64,000 nt of DNA from NCBI GenBank assembly GCA_016271365.2, contig CM057456.1:611635501-611699500 (forward strand), in the 5' to 3' direction. The notes under the pieces were generated by a model. It saw nothing but the letters and a program-made list of their open reading frames with translations. It was not told the DNA's origin and did not search any database. Below, piece after piece: positions 1-10,809 of the stretch. The position numbers were made by a program, and so were the translations under genes. This stretch comes from Neoceratodus forsteri (taxonomy: Eukaryota; Chordata; Ceratodontiformes; Ceratodontidae). The first letter of the stretch is position 1. The number at the start of each line of letters is the position of its first letter.

Positions 1-29
1 TTCTCAGCCTGATCTCCGAATCCACCGGA

Positions 30-1106
30 ATGCCCATGGAGTCCATCCAGAAGAAGGCGGAGTACACCCTTATGGATATCCTCAAAAGGAGGGATACCCC
101 GACGGAGGTCTTTCCAGTGGCTGAAGCCATTGTTGGCCCGGCCCTTGAGCTTTGGCAGCGCCCAGCTTTCTGCCCAGTACCGTCTTCCTGCATGGCCCAC
201 AATTATGTGGTGCCCATGGGCTCCCTGGTGGAGTTCACAGAACATCCTTCGGCCGAGAGCTTGGTGACCGCTTCTGTGTTCAAGCATACTGGTAGCTCAG
301 CTGACACTGACCAAGCCCCGAACAAGGAGTCCAAAATTATGGACCACTCTGCCCGTAAGGTCTATGCAGCCTCTTCCTTAGACCTTCGTCAGGCCAGCTC
401 GGCTTTTATAATGGCAAACTTCTCTTATGCCCTCCTAGGGTCATTAGTCAAAGTCCTCCCTCATCTCCTGGTGGACATGCAGACCACAGTGATGTAAGTC
501 CGTGATCAGGGCCGTGCTGTTGCAAAACAGCAGCTCCAGACGTCCCTGGACATTGGGGATTCCTGTGCCCGCTCCTTAGCAGCCGCAGTGGCCACTCGCC
601 TCAGGGCTTGGCTGAGGCTTTCCTCCTTTCCAGCGGATACTCAGCACAAGTTAACTGACGTGCCCTTCCTAGGCACCGACCTGTTCGGTCCAGGTGTGGC
701 CAGTCACCTTCAGCGCATAGAGCAGTCCAGTGCTACCTTGGATGCTACTTCTCCGAAAGGTTCTTCGGGCAAGAACCGGCATAAGCGGAAAGAAGAAGCC
801 TTTTCGGCATTCTTCTCCTGCGGCCAGACAACCGTCCTATCAAGGAGGTCAGCAGCAGGCTCAAGCTTGGTGCTCAAGGCCCAAGCAGGGTCCACAACAG
901 TCCAGGAGCCTCCTTCTCTAAGCCTGCTCAGTGACAGCTTGGGGGTTGCCACCCCTACACCCGTCATGCCAGCTCTGGGTCCTCCCGTGAGGGGCCGGCT
1001 CCACCACTTTCTTTTTGCCTGGTCTGATATCACCTCAGACAGGTGGGTTCTTGAAGTGGTCGGTCAGGGACTGCCCCTAGAATTCGAGCAGTACCCTCGC
1101 AGCTGA
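30..1106 (+). pseudogene. DIRS-A gag remnant
   Basis: Two open stretches, 30-497 and 588-1,106, with at least one frame break between them. The first has the gag stretch that reads like PDKES...LD...GRK-YA-ASSLDLRQA in better-preserved copies (here NKESKIMDHSARKVYA). The region at about 560-640 carries the conserved gag C-terminal pattern ending in a WLR-like motif (RLRAWLRL). The segment at 1,010-1,090 (SDRWVLEVVGQGLPLEF) is the junction into pol seen in all the other copies. No zinc-binding N-terminus is visible because the element starts outside the window. Assignment rests on comparison with the other copies here. Confidence 0.7.
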
Positions 1107-1109
1107 GCC

Positions 1110-2830
1110 CACGCCCCTCGGGAGGAAAGGATTTCAGCTTGCACCCAGTCGGCTCTCCGAGATGACATAGCTCAGCTCCTCCACAAGGAGGCAGTATCTC
1201 CAGTGCCGGATCCTCCTACAGACCCAGGCTTTGTGTCCAGGTACTTCCTGGTGCCCAAGCGGACTGGGGTTTGGTGCCCTATCCTAGATCTCCATGACCT
1301 GAATCAGTATCTCAGGTCTCGCACCTTCTGGATGGTAACTCTGAACCAGATCATACCATCCCTGGAGCGAAACATGGTTCTGTTCACTGGATCTGCAGGA
1401 CGCGTTCTTTCACGTCCCAATCCGTCCCTCCCATCAGCAGTTCTTCTGCTTCAGGGTCGAGGGGTACCTGTATGAGTTCTGAGCTATGCCGTTCGGCCTG
1501 TCATCGGCCCCACGGGTCTTCACCAAGTGCATTGCAGTGGTGGCAGCCCATCTTCGGCATCGAGGAGTACAAATCTACCCTTATCTCAATGACTGGCTCT
1601 TGGCAGGTTCCTCCCTTCAGGAGGTGGAGAGGTCCAGGGACCTGGCCCTCCGAACCTGCTCCCAACTCGGCCTCCTGATCAATGAGGCCAAGTCGGAACT
1701 TGTGCCTTCTCAAGTGATGGGCTTCATTGGGGCAGAGTTCGACTCTTGTCAAGCCAGAGCTCAGCTCCTGGCAGACAGGGTGGAGGTTCTCTCCTCCTTT
1801 GCCCGATCATTTCTGGTTGGGCACTTGCGCCCTGCCTGGGACTTTCTGTGCCTTCTGGGTTACATGGCGGCGTGCACCTCAGTGGTCCATTGGGCCAGGT
1901 GGCACATGTGCCCCTTCCAATGGGAGCTGGCCGCCCGGTGGACTCAGTGCCACGGTCATTTCGACCAGCTGATCACTGTAACCCAGAAGATGTGGGATGC
2001 TCTCCAATGGTGGACCGCCCCAGAACAGTTGCAAGAAGGGATCCCGTTTGTCCGCCCCGAGCCAACGGTCGTCCTTACGACCGATGCTTCTCACATGGGC
2101 TGGGGAGCCCACGTGGGGAACAACAGGGCCCATGGGTTCTAGACCCCCGAGGAGTCCCGATGCCACATTAACCTGTTGGAGCTCAGAGCAGTCAGACTTG
2201 CACTGCTGGCTTTTGCTCCTCAGCTCCGTGGTCAAGTGGTTCAAGTCCAGACGGACAATACCATGACCATGTACTACCTCAACAAACATGGCGGCACGTA
2301 CTCCCGTCTGCTGGTTAAGGAGGCGCGCTGCATCTGGACCCTCTTAGGCCGCTTGGAGGCGGATCTCCTAGCCATCCATGTGGCAAGAGCCTTGAACCAA
2401 TTGGCTGATGCTCTCAGCGCAAATGAGCATCCCATCGTGGTCTCTCCATCCAGAGGTAGCTTACAGTCTGTTCTCTCATTGGGGCAAACGTTGGTGGACT
2501 TGTTTGCCTCTAGGGAAAAAACAACAAGCTGAGGCTGTATCATGCCCGCCCCTCAGCAGGGCTTGCTGTGGGGGGTCGCTCTGGAGGCCGTGAGACCCCA
2601 GGCCTTCTCTACGCCTTCCCTCCATTTCCCTTGATCCACAACGTGTTACTCAAGGTGAGGAGGGACAAGGCAAAGGTGATCCTGGTAGCCCCAGTTTGGC
2701 CGTGCCACTTCTGGTACCCAGATCTCCTCAGCCTCAGCTGCAGGCCCCCGGAGCGGCTTTGTACTCGCCCGGACCTGATATCATTGAACCAGGGGAAGGT
2801 ATTCCATCCGGACCTACAATCCCTGCACCT
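1110..2830 (+). pseudogene. DIRS-A pol remnant: RT, RNase H, MT-like
   Basis: RT fingers and palm are seen from about 1,230 (RYFLVPKRTG, PILDLHDLNQYL). The stretch MPFGLSSAPRVFTKC at 1,486 is the conserved block before the active site. The active-site box reads YLNDWLL where family members have YLDDWLL, so one catalytic Asp is lost. RNase H follows with TTDASHMGWGAH, ELRAV, QTDNT and LADALS, retaining its acidic residues. A stop at about 2,142 splits RNase H. The methyltransferase-like domain starts at about 2,490 (VDLFAS) and frameshifts soon after. At least three disruptions; not functional. Confidence 0.8.
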
Positions 2831-3795
2831 CACAGCCTGGTACCTGAGCGGATAGAGTTCCAGGCTCTGGGTCTTTCCAAGGATGTCTACACTGTGGTGG
2901 AGGTATCTCGTAAGGAATAGACCAGGAAATGTTATGCCTTCAAATGGAAGAAGTTTTCCATTTGGTGCCAGGGTAAGAGTCAGGACCCCCTTATTCTGCT
3001 CCATGGCTAACATTCTAGACTACCTTTGGTCTCTCTCTCTCCAAAGGGAGTCTACAGTCATCGACCCTTAGGGTGTACCTGGCAGCGATTTCTGCTTATC
3101 GGGCATGGACCGGTCAGCTGACATTGGCGCAGGAGACAGTGGTCGGGCGCTTCTTCAAAGGCCTGGATCACATATCCCCTCTGGTGCATGAACCTCCACC
3201 TCCATGGGATCTGTTGCTGGTTTTGGCAAAGCTCATGGGCAAGCCATTCGAACCCATGCACAAGTGTGAGCTCTCACACTTGTCGTGGAAGATGGCCTTC
3301 CTGGTGACTTTCACATCAGCCAGAAGGACAGGGGAGCTCCAGGCGCTTTCGGTGGACTTCCCTTATCTGGTCTTTCACAGGGACTAAGTTGTCCTGTGCC
3401 CCCACCTGAAATTACTTCCGAAGGTGGTATCAGAGTTTCACCTTAACCAGGTGTTGACTCTACCGGTATACTACCCTAACTACACCTTGGACGCCGAGTA
3501 CAGGCTTCATACTCTGGACCTGAGATGTGCTCTCTCCTATTATAAGGAGAGAACGGCAGAAATTCGTGGAGAGGTTCACCAGCTGTTTGTCACCTGCGCT
3601 GAAGCCGCTTCTGGCAGACCTGCAGCCAAACGGACCATTGCAAGGTGGATTACATCACGCATAGGTCTGTGCTATGAGTTGGCAGGCAAGGAGCCTCCCA
3701 GAGGGATAAAAGCTCATTCTACCCGCCATACTGCTGCATCAGTTGCTGCTTCCAGGGACATCCCTATACAAGAAATCTGTCAGGCTGCTACCTAG
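2830..3795 (+). pseudogene. DIRS-A tyrosine recombinase remnant
   Basis: The N-terminal core-binding part is at 2,850-3,060 (KWKKFSIWC is the family signature) with a stop at about 2,920. The catalytic domain is in two frames, 3,073-3,387 and 3,424-3,795. The box I arginine is kept in TSARRTGEL, and the box II His-x-x-Arg is kept in AHSTRHTAAS near 3,715. A stop (tag) follows AAT at 3,794, before the Trp and nucleophilic Tyr region. YRs integrate the circular DIRS DNA without an endonuclease nick; this copy cannot because of its stops. Confidence 0.8.
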
Positions 3796-3947
3796 CAGTC
3801 AGCAAACACTTTCATTACCCACTACCACATCGACCTTGAGTCATGCCGGGATGCTGGTTTTGGGGCCTCAGTTTTCCAATCTTTATTTCCCAAGTAGGGG
3901 GTGTGCACCTTGCCTCCCTCCTCCTGGAGAACTGCTTGGAATCTGCC

Positions 3948-4045
3948 AAGAAGTGTGGATGAACAACATATCCACGCTCCTAGAAGAACAGGTTACTCAC
4001 CTGTAACAGTAGTTCTAGGAGTGGTCTATGTTGTTCATCCTGCTG
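3948..4045 (+). repeat. DIRS-A internal complementary region
   Basis: About 100 bp containing GAACAGGTTACTCACCTGTA and its flanks. The second half is the reverse complement of the right end at 4,216-4,272. In DIRS elements the ICR templates completion of both termini and so spells the circle junction; here it predicts a junction CTGTTCTT joined to CTAGGAGCG. Confidence 0.85.
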
Positions 4046-4194
4046 CACATCCACTCGACCTCCCCGGCTTTAGGCGCGCAATCTTGCTTCCAGTGGTCTA
4101 AAGATCTGGCGTCATGGGGCGGAGCCAAGGTATTTACCACCCGGTTGGGTGGGAGGAGCCAGCTTGAAGACTTTCTGGCAAGATTTAAAGGGGA

Positions 4195-4272
4195 AAGGCA
4201 CATGCCAAGAAGTGTGGATGAACAACATATACCACTCCTAGAACTACTGTTACAGGTGAGTAACCTGTTCTT
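4195..4272 (+). repeat. DIRS-A right inverted terminal repeat
   Basis: Inverted match to 3,955-4,040. The element ends at ...GTAACCTGTTCTT, after which L1 ORF2 sequence begins. The matching left ITR is outside the window. Confidence 0.8.
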
Positions 4273-5937
4273 CCCATCCATGAATTGTTTCACTGTGGAT
4301 AAACCCAGCCTTTCCCACCTTCTGAAGGTGAGGTCCTGTTCTGAGGGGGAAAACTCCCAGTCTCAAGCAAACCAACACATAGGCCATAGTTCTTCAGATA
4401 ATTTATGCTTAAACCAGAGGCGTTTCAGTGTCCCCAATGTGTTCCTCACCGCGAATAACAGAGTGTTACTATCCTGATTCTGTCATTGCCATTCTGGCTC
4501 TCTGAGGTGCCCCCTCTGTGGGGACCACTTCTATTGTTTTCCAGCGAGCCTTGTATTCCTTCGTGGACCAGAGCAGAGCCCATCTGAGTTGGGTGACTAG
4601 GAAATAATCCTTTAAATTAGGGACATTCCTCCCTCCAGCTTTTTTATTGGACTACATGAGTGTGTTCCTGACTGTAGGCCTCTTATTGTTTCAGAGAAAT
4701 TTAATGATCATTCTCTGCCAGATTTGAAATTGATTGTGATGTATTTGCAGCGGAAGGCATTGAAATAGATAGAGGTATTTGGGCAGGACATTCATTGTGA
4801 CTGACTGAATTTTCGAGTAAAGGGGTTGGTTCAGTAGATCCCACCTCTTGATATCCTGCCTGATCTGGGTTGTCGGGTTCAGAATTAAGGGCATAGAGGG
4901 CTGTTAGAATTTTAGGAATTTGGGTGCCCAGATATTTTATTTTGTTAGCATTCTACTTCAGAGGAAGCAGTTGTTTTATATTCGGGTCAGGGTTATAATA
5001 GAATTTGAGTAGTTCAGTTTTTTGCTTTTTTAAGAGAGTATCCAGAGTATTGCTCAAAAATCTGTCCACGATAGACCACAACCTAGGGATGGATCTGTCT
5101 GAGTTTGTTATGTACATGAGAACTTCATCAGCGTAAAGAGATATTTTATGCGCTTCTCCCCCAGTTACGATTCTTTCTACCTCCTGTTCCTCCCTTATAG
5201 CCTGCGCCAGGGGTTCTATGTATAAGGCGAAGAGAAGGGGTGACAAGAGGCAGTCCTGCCTGGTCCCCCTACCCAGGCCAAATCTCTGCGACATCCCTCC
5301 ATTCACCCTCACACAGGCCGGTGGGGAGGCGTACAAGGCCTTTGTGGCTCAAGGCTTATAATACAAGTGGGGGTATGTCGTTTGTTGATTATATCTATTA
5401 CGTTAATAGTTCGTCTTACCCCTTCAGGGGCTTGTCTGGCTTCTATAAAACCTGTTTGATCTGGATGTATTAAATTTACTAATATGGGGTTGAGTCGTGC
5501 AGCTATGATTGCAGTAAAAATTTTATAATCCATATTTAATAGGGATTTTGGTCTGTATGAACCACAATCCTTTGGGTCCTTCCCCTCTTTAGGAATCACA
5601 GTGATGGTAGTATAATTCCAGGAAGGGGGGACCACTTTGCCCTCCTGCCATACCTGATTGTATATATTCTTAAGTAAGGGAGTTGTTTCGGCCGCAAAGG
5701 CTTTATACAGTTCACTACCGAACCCATCAGGTCCAGAACATTTGCCCCCCTTTAGGTTCCTAATGATATTGATTATTTCAGATTGGGAAATCGGCGCAAC
5801 CAGTGCCTGTTTCAGAGCCTCAGTAAGCTTGGGTAATTTTAATCCATTTAGGAACTCCCCGGCTTCCTGTGGGCAGGTATCTGTTGGTAGAGCCTTTTAT
5901 AGTAGGTTACCAGGGAGTCTGCTATATGTTCCCATTT
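4273..5937 (-). pseudogene. L1-1 ORF2, RT and C-terminal segment
   Basis: Reading on the minus strand from 5,937. An RT N-terminal block (GGKCSGPDGFGSELYKAF) comes first, then ITVIPKEGKDP and SYRPKSLLNMDYKIF at about 5,540-5,600, HPDQTGFIEAR, then TRQDCLLSPLLFALYIEPLA and the active site ISLYADEVLMYI near 5,100-5,150. The second catalytic Asp is Glu. A deletion or frameshift has removed the stretch between about 5,310 and 5,340 that should hold the AFDRV block. Downstream the L1 C-terminal region is recognisable (LPKYLYLFQCLP, VTQLRWAL). It stops at 4,273 where DIRS-A begins. Confidence 0.8.
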
Positions 5938-6105
5938 CGAACAACATGAAGTCTTGCTGTATTCAGACATAGTGCACTTAGCCCCAGCACTTGAACTGCC
6001 CCGGAGAGGAAAGAGTTAACTCTATGAAGAAGCATAGACCATTGAGCTCGAGCTTAGTTTTCAAACCTCTGTCTGTGGTACTTCCCAGTGTAACCGTCAG
6101 ATTCT
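5938..6105 (+). repeat. DIRS-B left inverted terminal repeat
   Basis: About 170 bp, inverted match to 23,748-23,941 with scattered differences. Shared blocks include GGAAAGAGTTAACTCTATG and GAGCTCGAGCT and CTGTCTGTGGTACTTCCCAG on the left strand. Confidence 0.85.
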
Positions 6106-6512
6106 TTACTCCACCTAACAGTAAAGTCACTCCGGAGATTTCCTCTGCTCGGTTCTGTAAAAGTAAAGCCGTTCGGTTTAAACTGCATAATTTTTTTCTA
6201 TTTTCGGATTTCTAGCCTCTGTCTATGGTACAGGTAGTGTGCAGATAGGTAGTGACTGTGTTTATTTTGGTAAAAAAAGTGGAAATTGTCTTTTTCTTCG
6301 GTTTCTTCCCGGTCGGTCCGGTTTCGAACTGACCTTGTTAATTTTAATTTTATTTTTTCTGGGATTAGTGTGGTGTTCCCGGTACCGATCGATTTCAAAA
6401 GAACCGGACCTTTGGCTGGTTCTTTTCAAAAGCCCGTGACATGGTTTGTAACCGATCGGTTATTATATTACCTGGCTTGAAAGCTGCAATAGGGTAGTTT
6501 GTTAGGTTGGCC
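6106..6512 (+). promoter_or_regulatory. DIRS-B 5' leader rich in CGGTT/AACCG motifs
   Basis: Non-coding leader between ITR and gag. It is dense in CGGTT/AACCG units, including CCGGTACCGATCG and AACCGATCGGTT. The same motif style recurs in the E leader (27,515-27,906). The role is unknown; a protein- or RNA-binding array for packaging or transcription is only a guess. Confidence 0.45.
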
Positions 6513-8140
6513 ATGTCTGAGAAACCCAAGAAGAAAACCGGTCCCACTGGGTTTCAACACTGTACTGAGTGTAGGGAGGCCTTTGCTAAGGCTGACCCCC
6601 CACTTCATCTGTGTTTATTGTCTGGTGTTTGACCACCTCAAGTCAGACTGACAAATTTGTAAAAACTTTCCTAAATTCACTCTAGATAAAAGACTGAGTA
6701 GGCTGAAGGAAAGGGAGGCCGAGAAGTCTGTAGATCCGGATGGCCATCCCAGTTCGGTTGCAGCCGAACCTGAGGAGGTGCCTACTGACTTAGGCGATAC
6801 CTCCTCTGGCAAAAAGGAGAGCCGACCCTGAGGGGTCAGTTCCATCAAACAAGATGCGTAAGTCTGCCGGTTCGGATCCTGTATCGCATTCTCCAACCGC
6901 GGACAAAATAGCCAGAGCGATTAGTATTGTTCAGTTACTTAGACCGGTTCCATCTGAACCGGTACTGCCGGTTCAGCGGTCAGTTCAGTAGGATCCCTCT
7001 CCTCTGGATCATGATCTAGATGCTTATTATGAGGAGTGGGAGGGAGACGAAGACTATCCCAGTATCCTGGTGATGATGGCGATGATGATGATGAGGACGG
7101 TCTGGATGTGCCCATTGAACCGGACATCTCCCCAGACAGGCCCTCAGGTGTCTCTCCTCCCAGGCTCTCCGAGTCCCCTTCACATTTTTTGTTCTACAAA
7201 AAGGTGGCAGAAACCCTGCAGCTTCCCTTGGTTGAAGCCGCAGAGGAGGATGAAGAGCCTGATTTTGTGGAACGGATGGACATCCCAGAGTCCAAAAAGC
7301 TGTCCATCCCTCTTCATAAATCCTTGGGGAAACAGACACACAGATTTTTACAAACTCCTAATTCAATACCTCCTTTGAATAAGGGAATGGACAGGAGGTA
7401 TTCGTTATCAGCCTCAGCTGTGGAGTTCCTTTATAGTCATTGCAGCCATGTTGGGGTAGTGCAGGCTGCAGCCTGTGACAGGGCTAACATTCCTTTGGCT
7501 TCACACCCCCCGGATAAGGACTCCAAGAAAGTGGATGCCATGGCCAAAAAACAGTATTTGGCATCCTCTTTGGGACTCAGGCAGGCTACTTATGTGGTCT
7601 ACACAGCCAGGTACCAGAAATCCAGATGGGACACGGTTCTGGAACTGGCTAAACAGACCTCTCCCCAGCTAGCCAAGGAGCTGGAGGTGGTGCCTGCTGA
7701 TGGAACTGAGGCATCCAAAATGCAGTTTCATGCTGCTGTGGACTCCAGTGATGTGGCATCTAGAGTCATGGCTACGTCTGTGTCTCTCAGAAGACATGAT
7801 TGGCTCAGATGTACTAGTCTTTCACAGGATACCCAGGCTAAGGCCATGGATTTTCCTGTAGTAGGTAACTCTCTGTTTGGGGAGAAGACAGACCCTTACA
7901 TGAAGAAAATGAAAGAATACAGGACCACATACAGGAGTGCATAGGCCAAGGAAAGGCAGGCCACTCTGCATAAGCAGCAGTCTAGGGGCAGGGGCAGGCC
8001 CTTTCTAAGGCCTTTATACCAAGCCCAGGCCTCCTCTCCCTTCCCACAGAGGGGGTTCTTCAGTGGGAGGGGTAGGAGGGGGATGAGCAGGGCTGCTCCC
8101 TCCTCCTCTCAGTCTAAGGCTTCTGCCAAGCAGACACCCT
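6513..8140 (+). pseudogene. DIRS-B gag
   Basis: Start ATG at 6,513 chosen because sister copy E has the same MSEKPK start at 27,907. The N-terminus holds the family's Cys/His cluster (FQHCTECREAFAKADP, then C-x2-C remnants), after which a frameshift follows. The long open stretch 7,036-7,944 carries an acidic region (DDGDDDDEDG), then PLNKGMDRRYSL, HPPDKDSKKVDAMAKKQYLASSLGLRQA and a C-terminal DSSDVASRVMATS...RRHDWLR block shared with all gags here. An Arg/Gly-rich tail (7,960-8,130, GRGRP, GRGRRG) could bind nucleic acid. Particle-forming role is inferred from family position. Confidence 0.75.
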
Positions 8141-8143
8141 GAT

Positions 8144-10035
8144 GTGTCAGCACAGGTCGACTCCCCATTTCCAGTAGGAGGCAGGCTGGCTTACTACTTC
8201 CAGGCCTGGAAGTCTGTGACCTCAGACAAGTGGGTCCTGGAAGTAGTAAGCCAGGGACTGGCCCTCAGCTTCAAAACATTTCCAAAAAAGAGGGCCAAGT
8301 CTTTTCCACCTGCATCAGTCTCAGAAACCCTTTCCCTAGAGGAAGAGGTTTCCTCTCTTCTAGCTCTCAGAGCTATAAAGAAAGTTCCTACTCAGCACAA
8401 GGAAAAGGACTGTACTCCAGGTACTTCCTTACCCCATAGAAAACAGGGGAGTGGCGACCCATCCTAGACTTAAGGCATTTGAACAAACACATTTCAAAGC
8501 CCAAATTCAAAATGGTAACTCTGGGAATAATCCTTCCCTCTCTAAGGCCAGGGGATTGGCTAGCATCTCTGGACCTCAAGGATGCCTACTTCCATATTCC
8601 TATCAGGTGCTCCCACAGAAAATACCTCAGGTTCGAGTTGCCTTCAGGCCATTACCAATTCAGAGCCATGCCATTCGGCCTAACATCAGCTCAAAGGGTG
8701 TTCACAAAGTGTCTTGCAGTAGTGGGGGCTTACCTCAGAAGACGGGGTATCACCATCTTCCTGTATCTGGATGACTGGCTGTTAGTGGGTCAGTCACCTT
8801 CACAGGTCAAGTCAGCTCTTCAAACTACCCAGGACCTACTCAGCTCCCTGGGGTTTCTTCTCAGTCTTCCAAAGTCTGTACTCGCACCAGTTCAACTTCT
8901 CACCTTTATAGGCATAGAGTTGGACACTGTACAAGCAAAACCCTTCCTTCCCTTGGCAAGGGTGAAGGCTCTAGTGGATCTCGCTTCCTCCTTTCAACCT
9001 CAGGTCTCCCGCCCAATAAGACAGTTCCTCCAGCTCTTGGGCCACATGGCAGCTTCCACGGAAGTGGTGCAGGGAGCAAGGTTCCAGATGAGGGACATTC
9101 AGTTTCATCTGAGGTCTTTCTGGCCTCAAAAGAAGGATTCACTTACCAAACTGATTCCAGTGACTCAGACTCTGGTTCAAGCCCTCCAGTGGTGGCTGGA
9201 CCAGGACAACCTCAGACAAGGGGTTCCATTTCTCCCTCAAGTCCCATCAGTAGTTCTAACTATGGATGCTTCTCTCCTAGGGTGGGGAGCCCACCTGGGA
9301 GCCATGACAGCTCAAAGGCTCAAGTCTCCACAGGAGTCTCTCCTTCATATCAATCTCCTGGAACTCAGGGCAGTTTTCCTAGCTCTGCAGAGCTTCTCGG
9401 ATTCAGTCAAGGGCAAGGTGGTCCAAGTCAGAATGGACAACACCACCACAGTGTGGTACATCAACAAGCAGGGAGGTACTCAGTCCTCGGCCTTGTGCAC
9501 AGAAGCCATGAAGCTGTGGTCTCTGGCCTATTCTCTTCAGACTTGTCTGGTAGCAGTTCACCTTCCAGGGAAGGACAACATACTAGCAGATGCTTTGAGC
9601 AGAATTTCACAGGGACACCACGAATGGTCCCTGGATCCTCACATCCTGAAGGTTATCTTCTCCAGGTGGGGCACTTCAGAGATAGATCTCTTTGCAGCAC
9701 CGGACAATCATCAACTTCCTCTGTTTTGTTGCAGACCTCCAGTCCTGGGGACTGTTCCCCAGGATGCTCTCTTTTTGGACTGGAAGGGCAGGTTTCTCTG
9801 TGCCTTCCCTCCCTTCCCTCTGCTGTTCAGAGTTCTGATCAAGATCAGGACTCAACCCTGCACAGTGATACTGGTAGCTCCAGATTGGGCCAGACAGCCT
9901 TGGTATCCTCTACTACTGTCTTTGTCAGTGTCACATCCCCTGTCTCTGCCCAGGACATACAATCTCTTGTCCTCCTCCCAGGGTGGATCTGGTACCCCAA
10001 TCTCCAGTCTCTCAATCTCAAGGCCTGGCTCTTGA
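8144..10035 (+). pseudogene. DIRS-B pol: RT, RNase H, MT-like; best preserved here
   Basis: Open for 518 codons from 8,479, after one frameshift near 8,400 and one stop (tag) at about 8,436. RT: ILPSLRPGDWLASLDLKDAY, MPFGLTSAQRVFTKC, active site YLDDWLL intact at about 8,762. RNase H: TMDASLLGWGAH, ELRAV, RMDNTTT, NILADALS with all acidic positions kept. The C-terminal methyltransferase-like domain of DIRS pol follows: EIDLFAAPDNHQLPLFCC, DALFLDWKGRFLCAFPPFPL, APDWARQPWYP. Known DIRS elements carry this domain, compared in the literature with phage Dam; activity here is untested. The pol end overlaps the YR frame by about 50 nt. Confidence 0.85.
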
Positions 10036-10519
10036 AGAGTTAGAATACGAGGCACTACATCTTTCTCAGCGAGTTCCGGATATTCTGAAGGTCTCAAGGA
10101 AACCTTCCACTAGAAAAACTTACAATTCCAAATGGAAAAGGTTCACCATTTGGTGCTCTCAGAAAGGCATCCTGCCTGATTCTGCAGACATTTCCACAAC
10201 CTTAGACTATCTAGTTCATCTCAATGGTCTAGGCCTGAGGTCTGCCACTCTGAAGGTTCATCTAGCAGCTGTCTCTGCATTCCTCTCAGCAGGGAAGGGC
10301 TCTTCCCTGGCATCTCATCCTGTTTTCAGAAGGTTTTTCAAAGGTCTGGTTCACATTAACCCTCCCTTTAGGGAGCCCACTCTGCCTTGGGATCTTAGTG
10401 TCTGCATAGCTCAGCTAATGCAGCCACCCTTTGAACCTGTGGCTTTGGCCGAATTGAAGTACTTGACCTGGAAAACTGTGTTCCTGGTAGCTGTTACTTC
10501 TGCCAGGTGGATTAGTGAG
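9983..10519 (+). pseudogene. DIRS-B tyrosine recombinase, 5' part (split by DIRS-C)
   Basis: Begins in another frame inside the end of pol. Core-binding domain: RKPSTRKTYNSKWKRFTIWC, LDYLVHLNGLGLRSATLKVH. The catalytic domain opens with LTWKTVFLVAVTSARWISE, where the box I arginine of ARRISEL is Trp (CGG to TGG is a likely CpG decay). The gene is cut at 10,519 by DIRS-C and resumes in register of homology at 22,800. Sister E shows the uninterrupted order AGTGAGTTACA at the same place. Confidence 0.88.
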
Positions 10520-10715
10520 ATCTTACTTCGAGATACAGCTCTTGCAGCAGGTTACACCATTAGGACTGAAGCCGGCAAGCGCCAGGACCCCACGGAAATT
10601 TTCTAGCTAGCAGTCTTCAGCGGGGACCGCCTCCTTCGGTCCCTCCCCCGATGTCGGGTGTAGTACATAAGGAGGCGGTCCCCATAATCCTCAATTTCTT
10701 TTCCTGCCGATCGAC
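10520..10715 (+). repeat. DIRS-C left ITR with internal hairpin
   Basis: Inverted match to 22,580-22,799. It contains a perfect 13-bp hairpin arm pair, GGGGACCGCCTCC at 10,622-10,634 and its complement at 10,671-10,683, loop 36 nt. The ITR is followed by a TTCTTTTCCTGCCGATC block at about 10,697 that is shared in similar form with D, F and G. Confidence 0.85.
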
Positions 10716-10809
10716 TCGTCAGTGTCGGCCTTCGGTCTCCTTTTTCTAGCGTCTGTGACCATTAGAACTATGGCCGATTTTCGTCTATTTTTCGACTTTT
10801 GAACAACTG

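Larger units (their letters stand above)
1..4272 (+). mobile_element. DIRS-A: YR retrotransposon, left end outside window
   Basis: A DIRS-type element entered partway through gag. Order is gag, RT/RNase H, methyltransferase-like domain, tyrosine recombinase, ICR, right terminal repeat, which is the DIRS layout. The right end is set by the ICR at 3,948-4,045: its second half is the reverse complement of 4,216-4,272 and its first half must be the complement of the unseen left end. Immediately after 4,272 the sequence resumes as L1 ORF2 on the minus strand, so this copy is inserted in L1-1. All frames are broken. It differs in terminal sequence from families B/E and C/D. Confidence 0.85.

Noticed and set aside
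3948..4272. Regularly spaced inverted repeats as a CRISPR-like array
   Set aside because: Only two inverted copies, explained by the DIRS ICR and right ITR; no spacer array.
9700..9920. Methyltransferase-like block as a restriction-modification or defence gene
   Set aside because: It is the known C-terminal domain of DIRS pol, fused to RNase H and present in every copy; no partner nuclease and no bacterial context.
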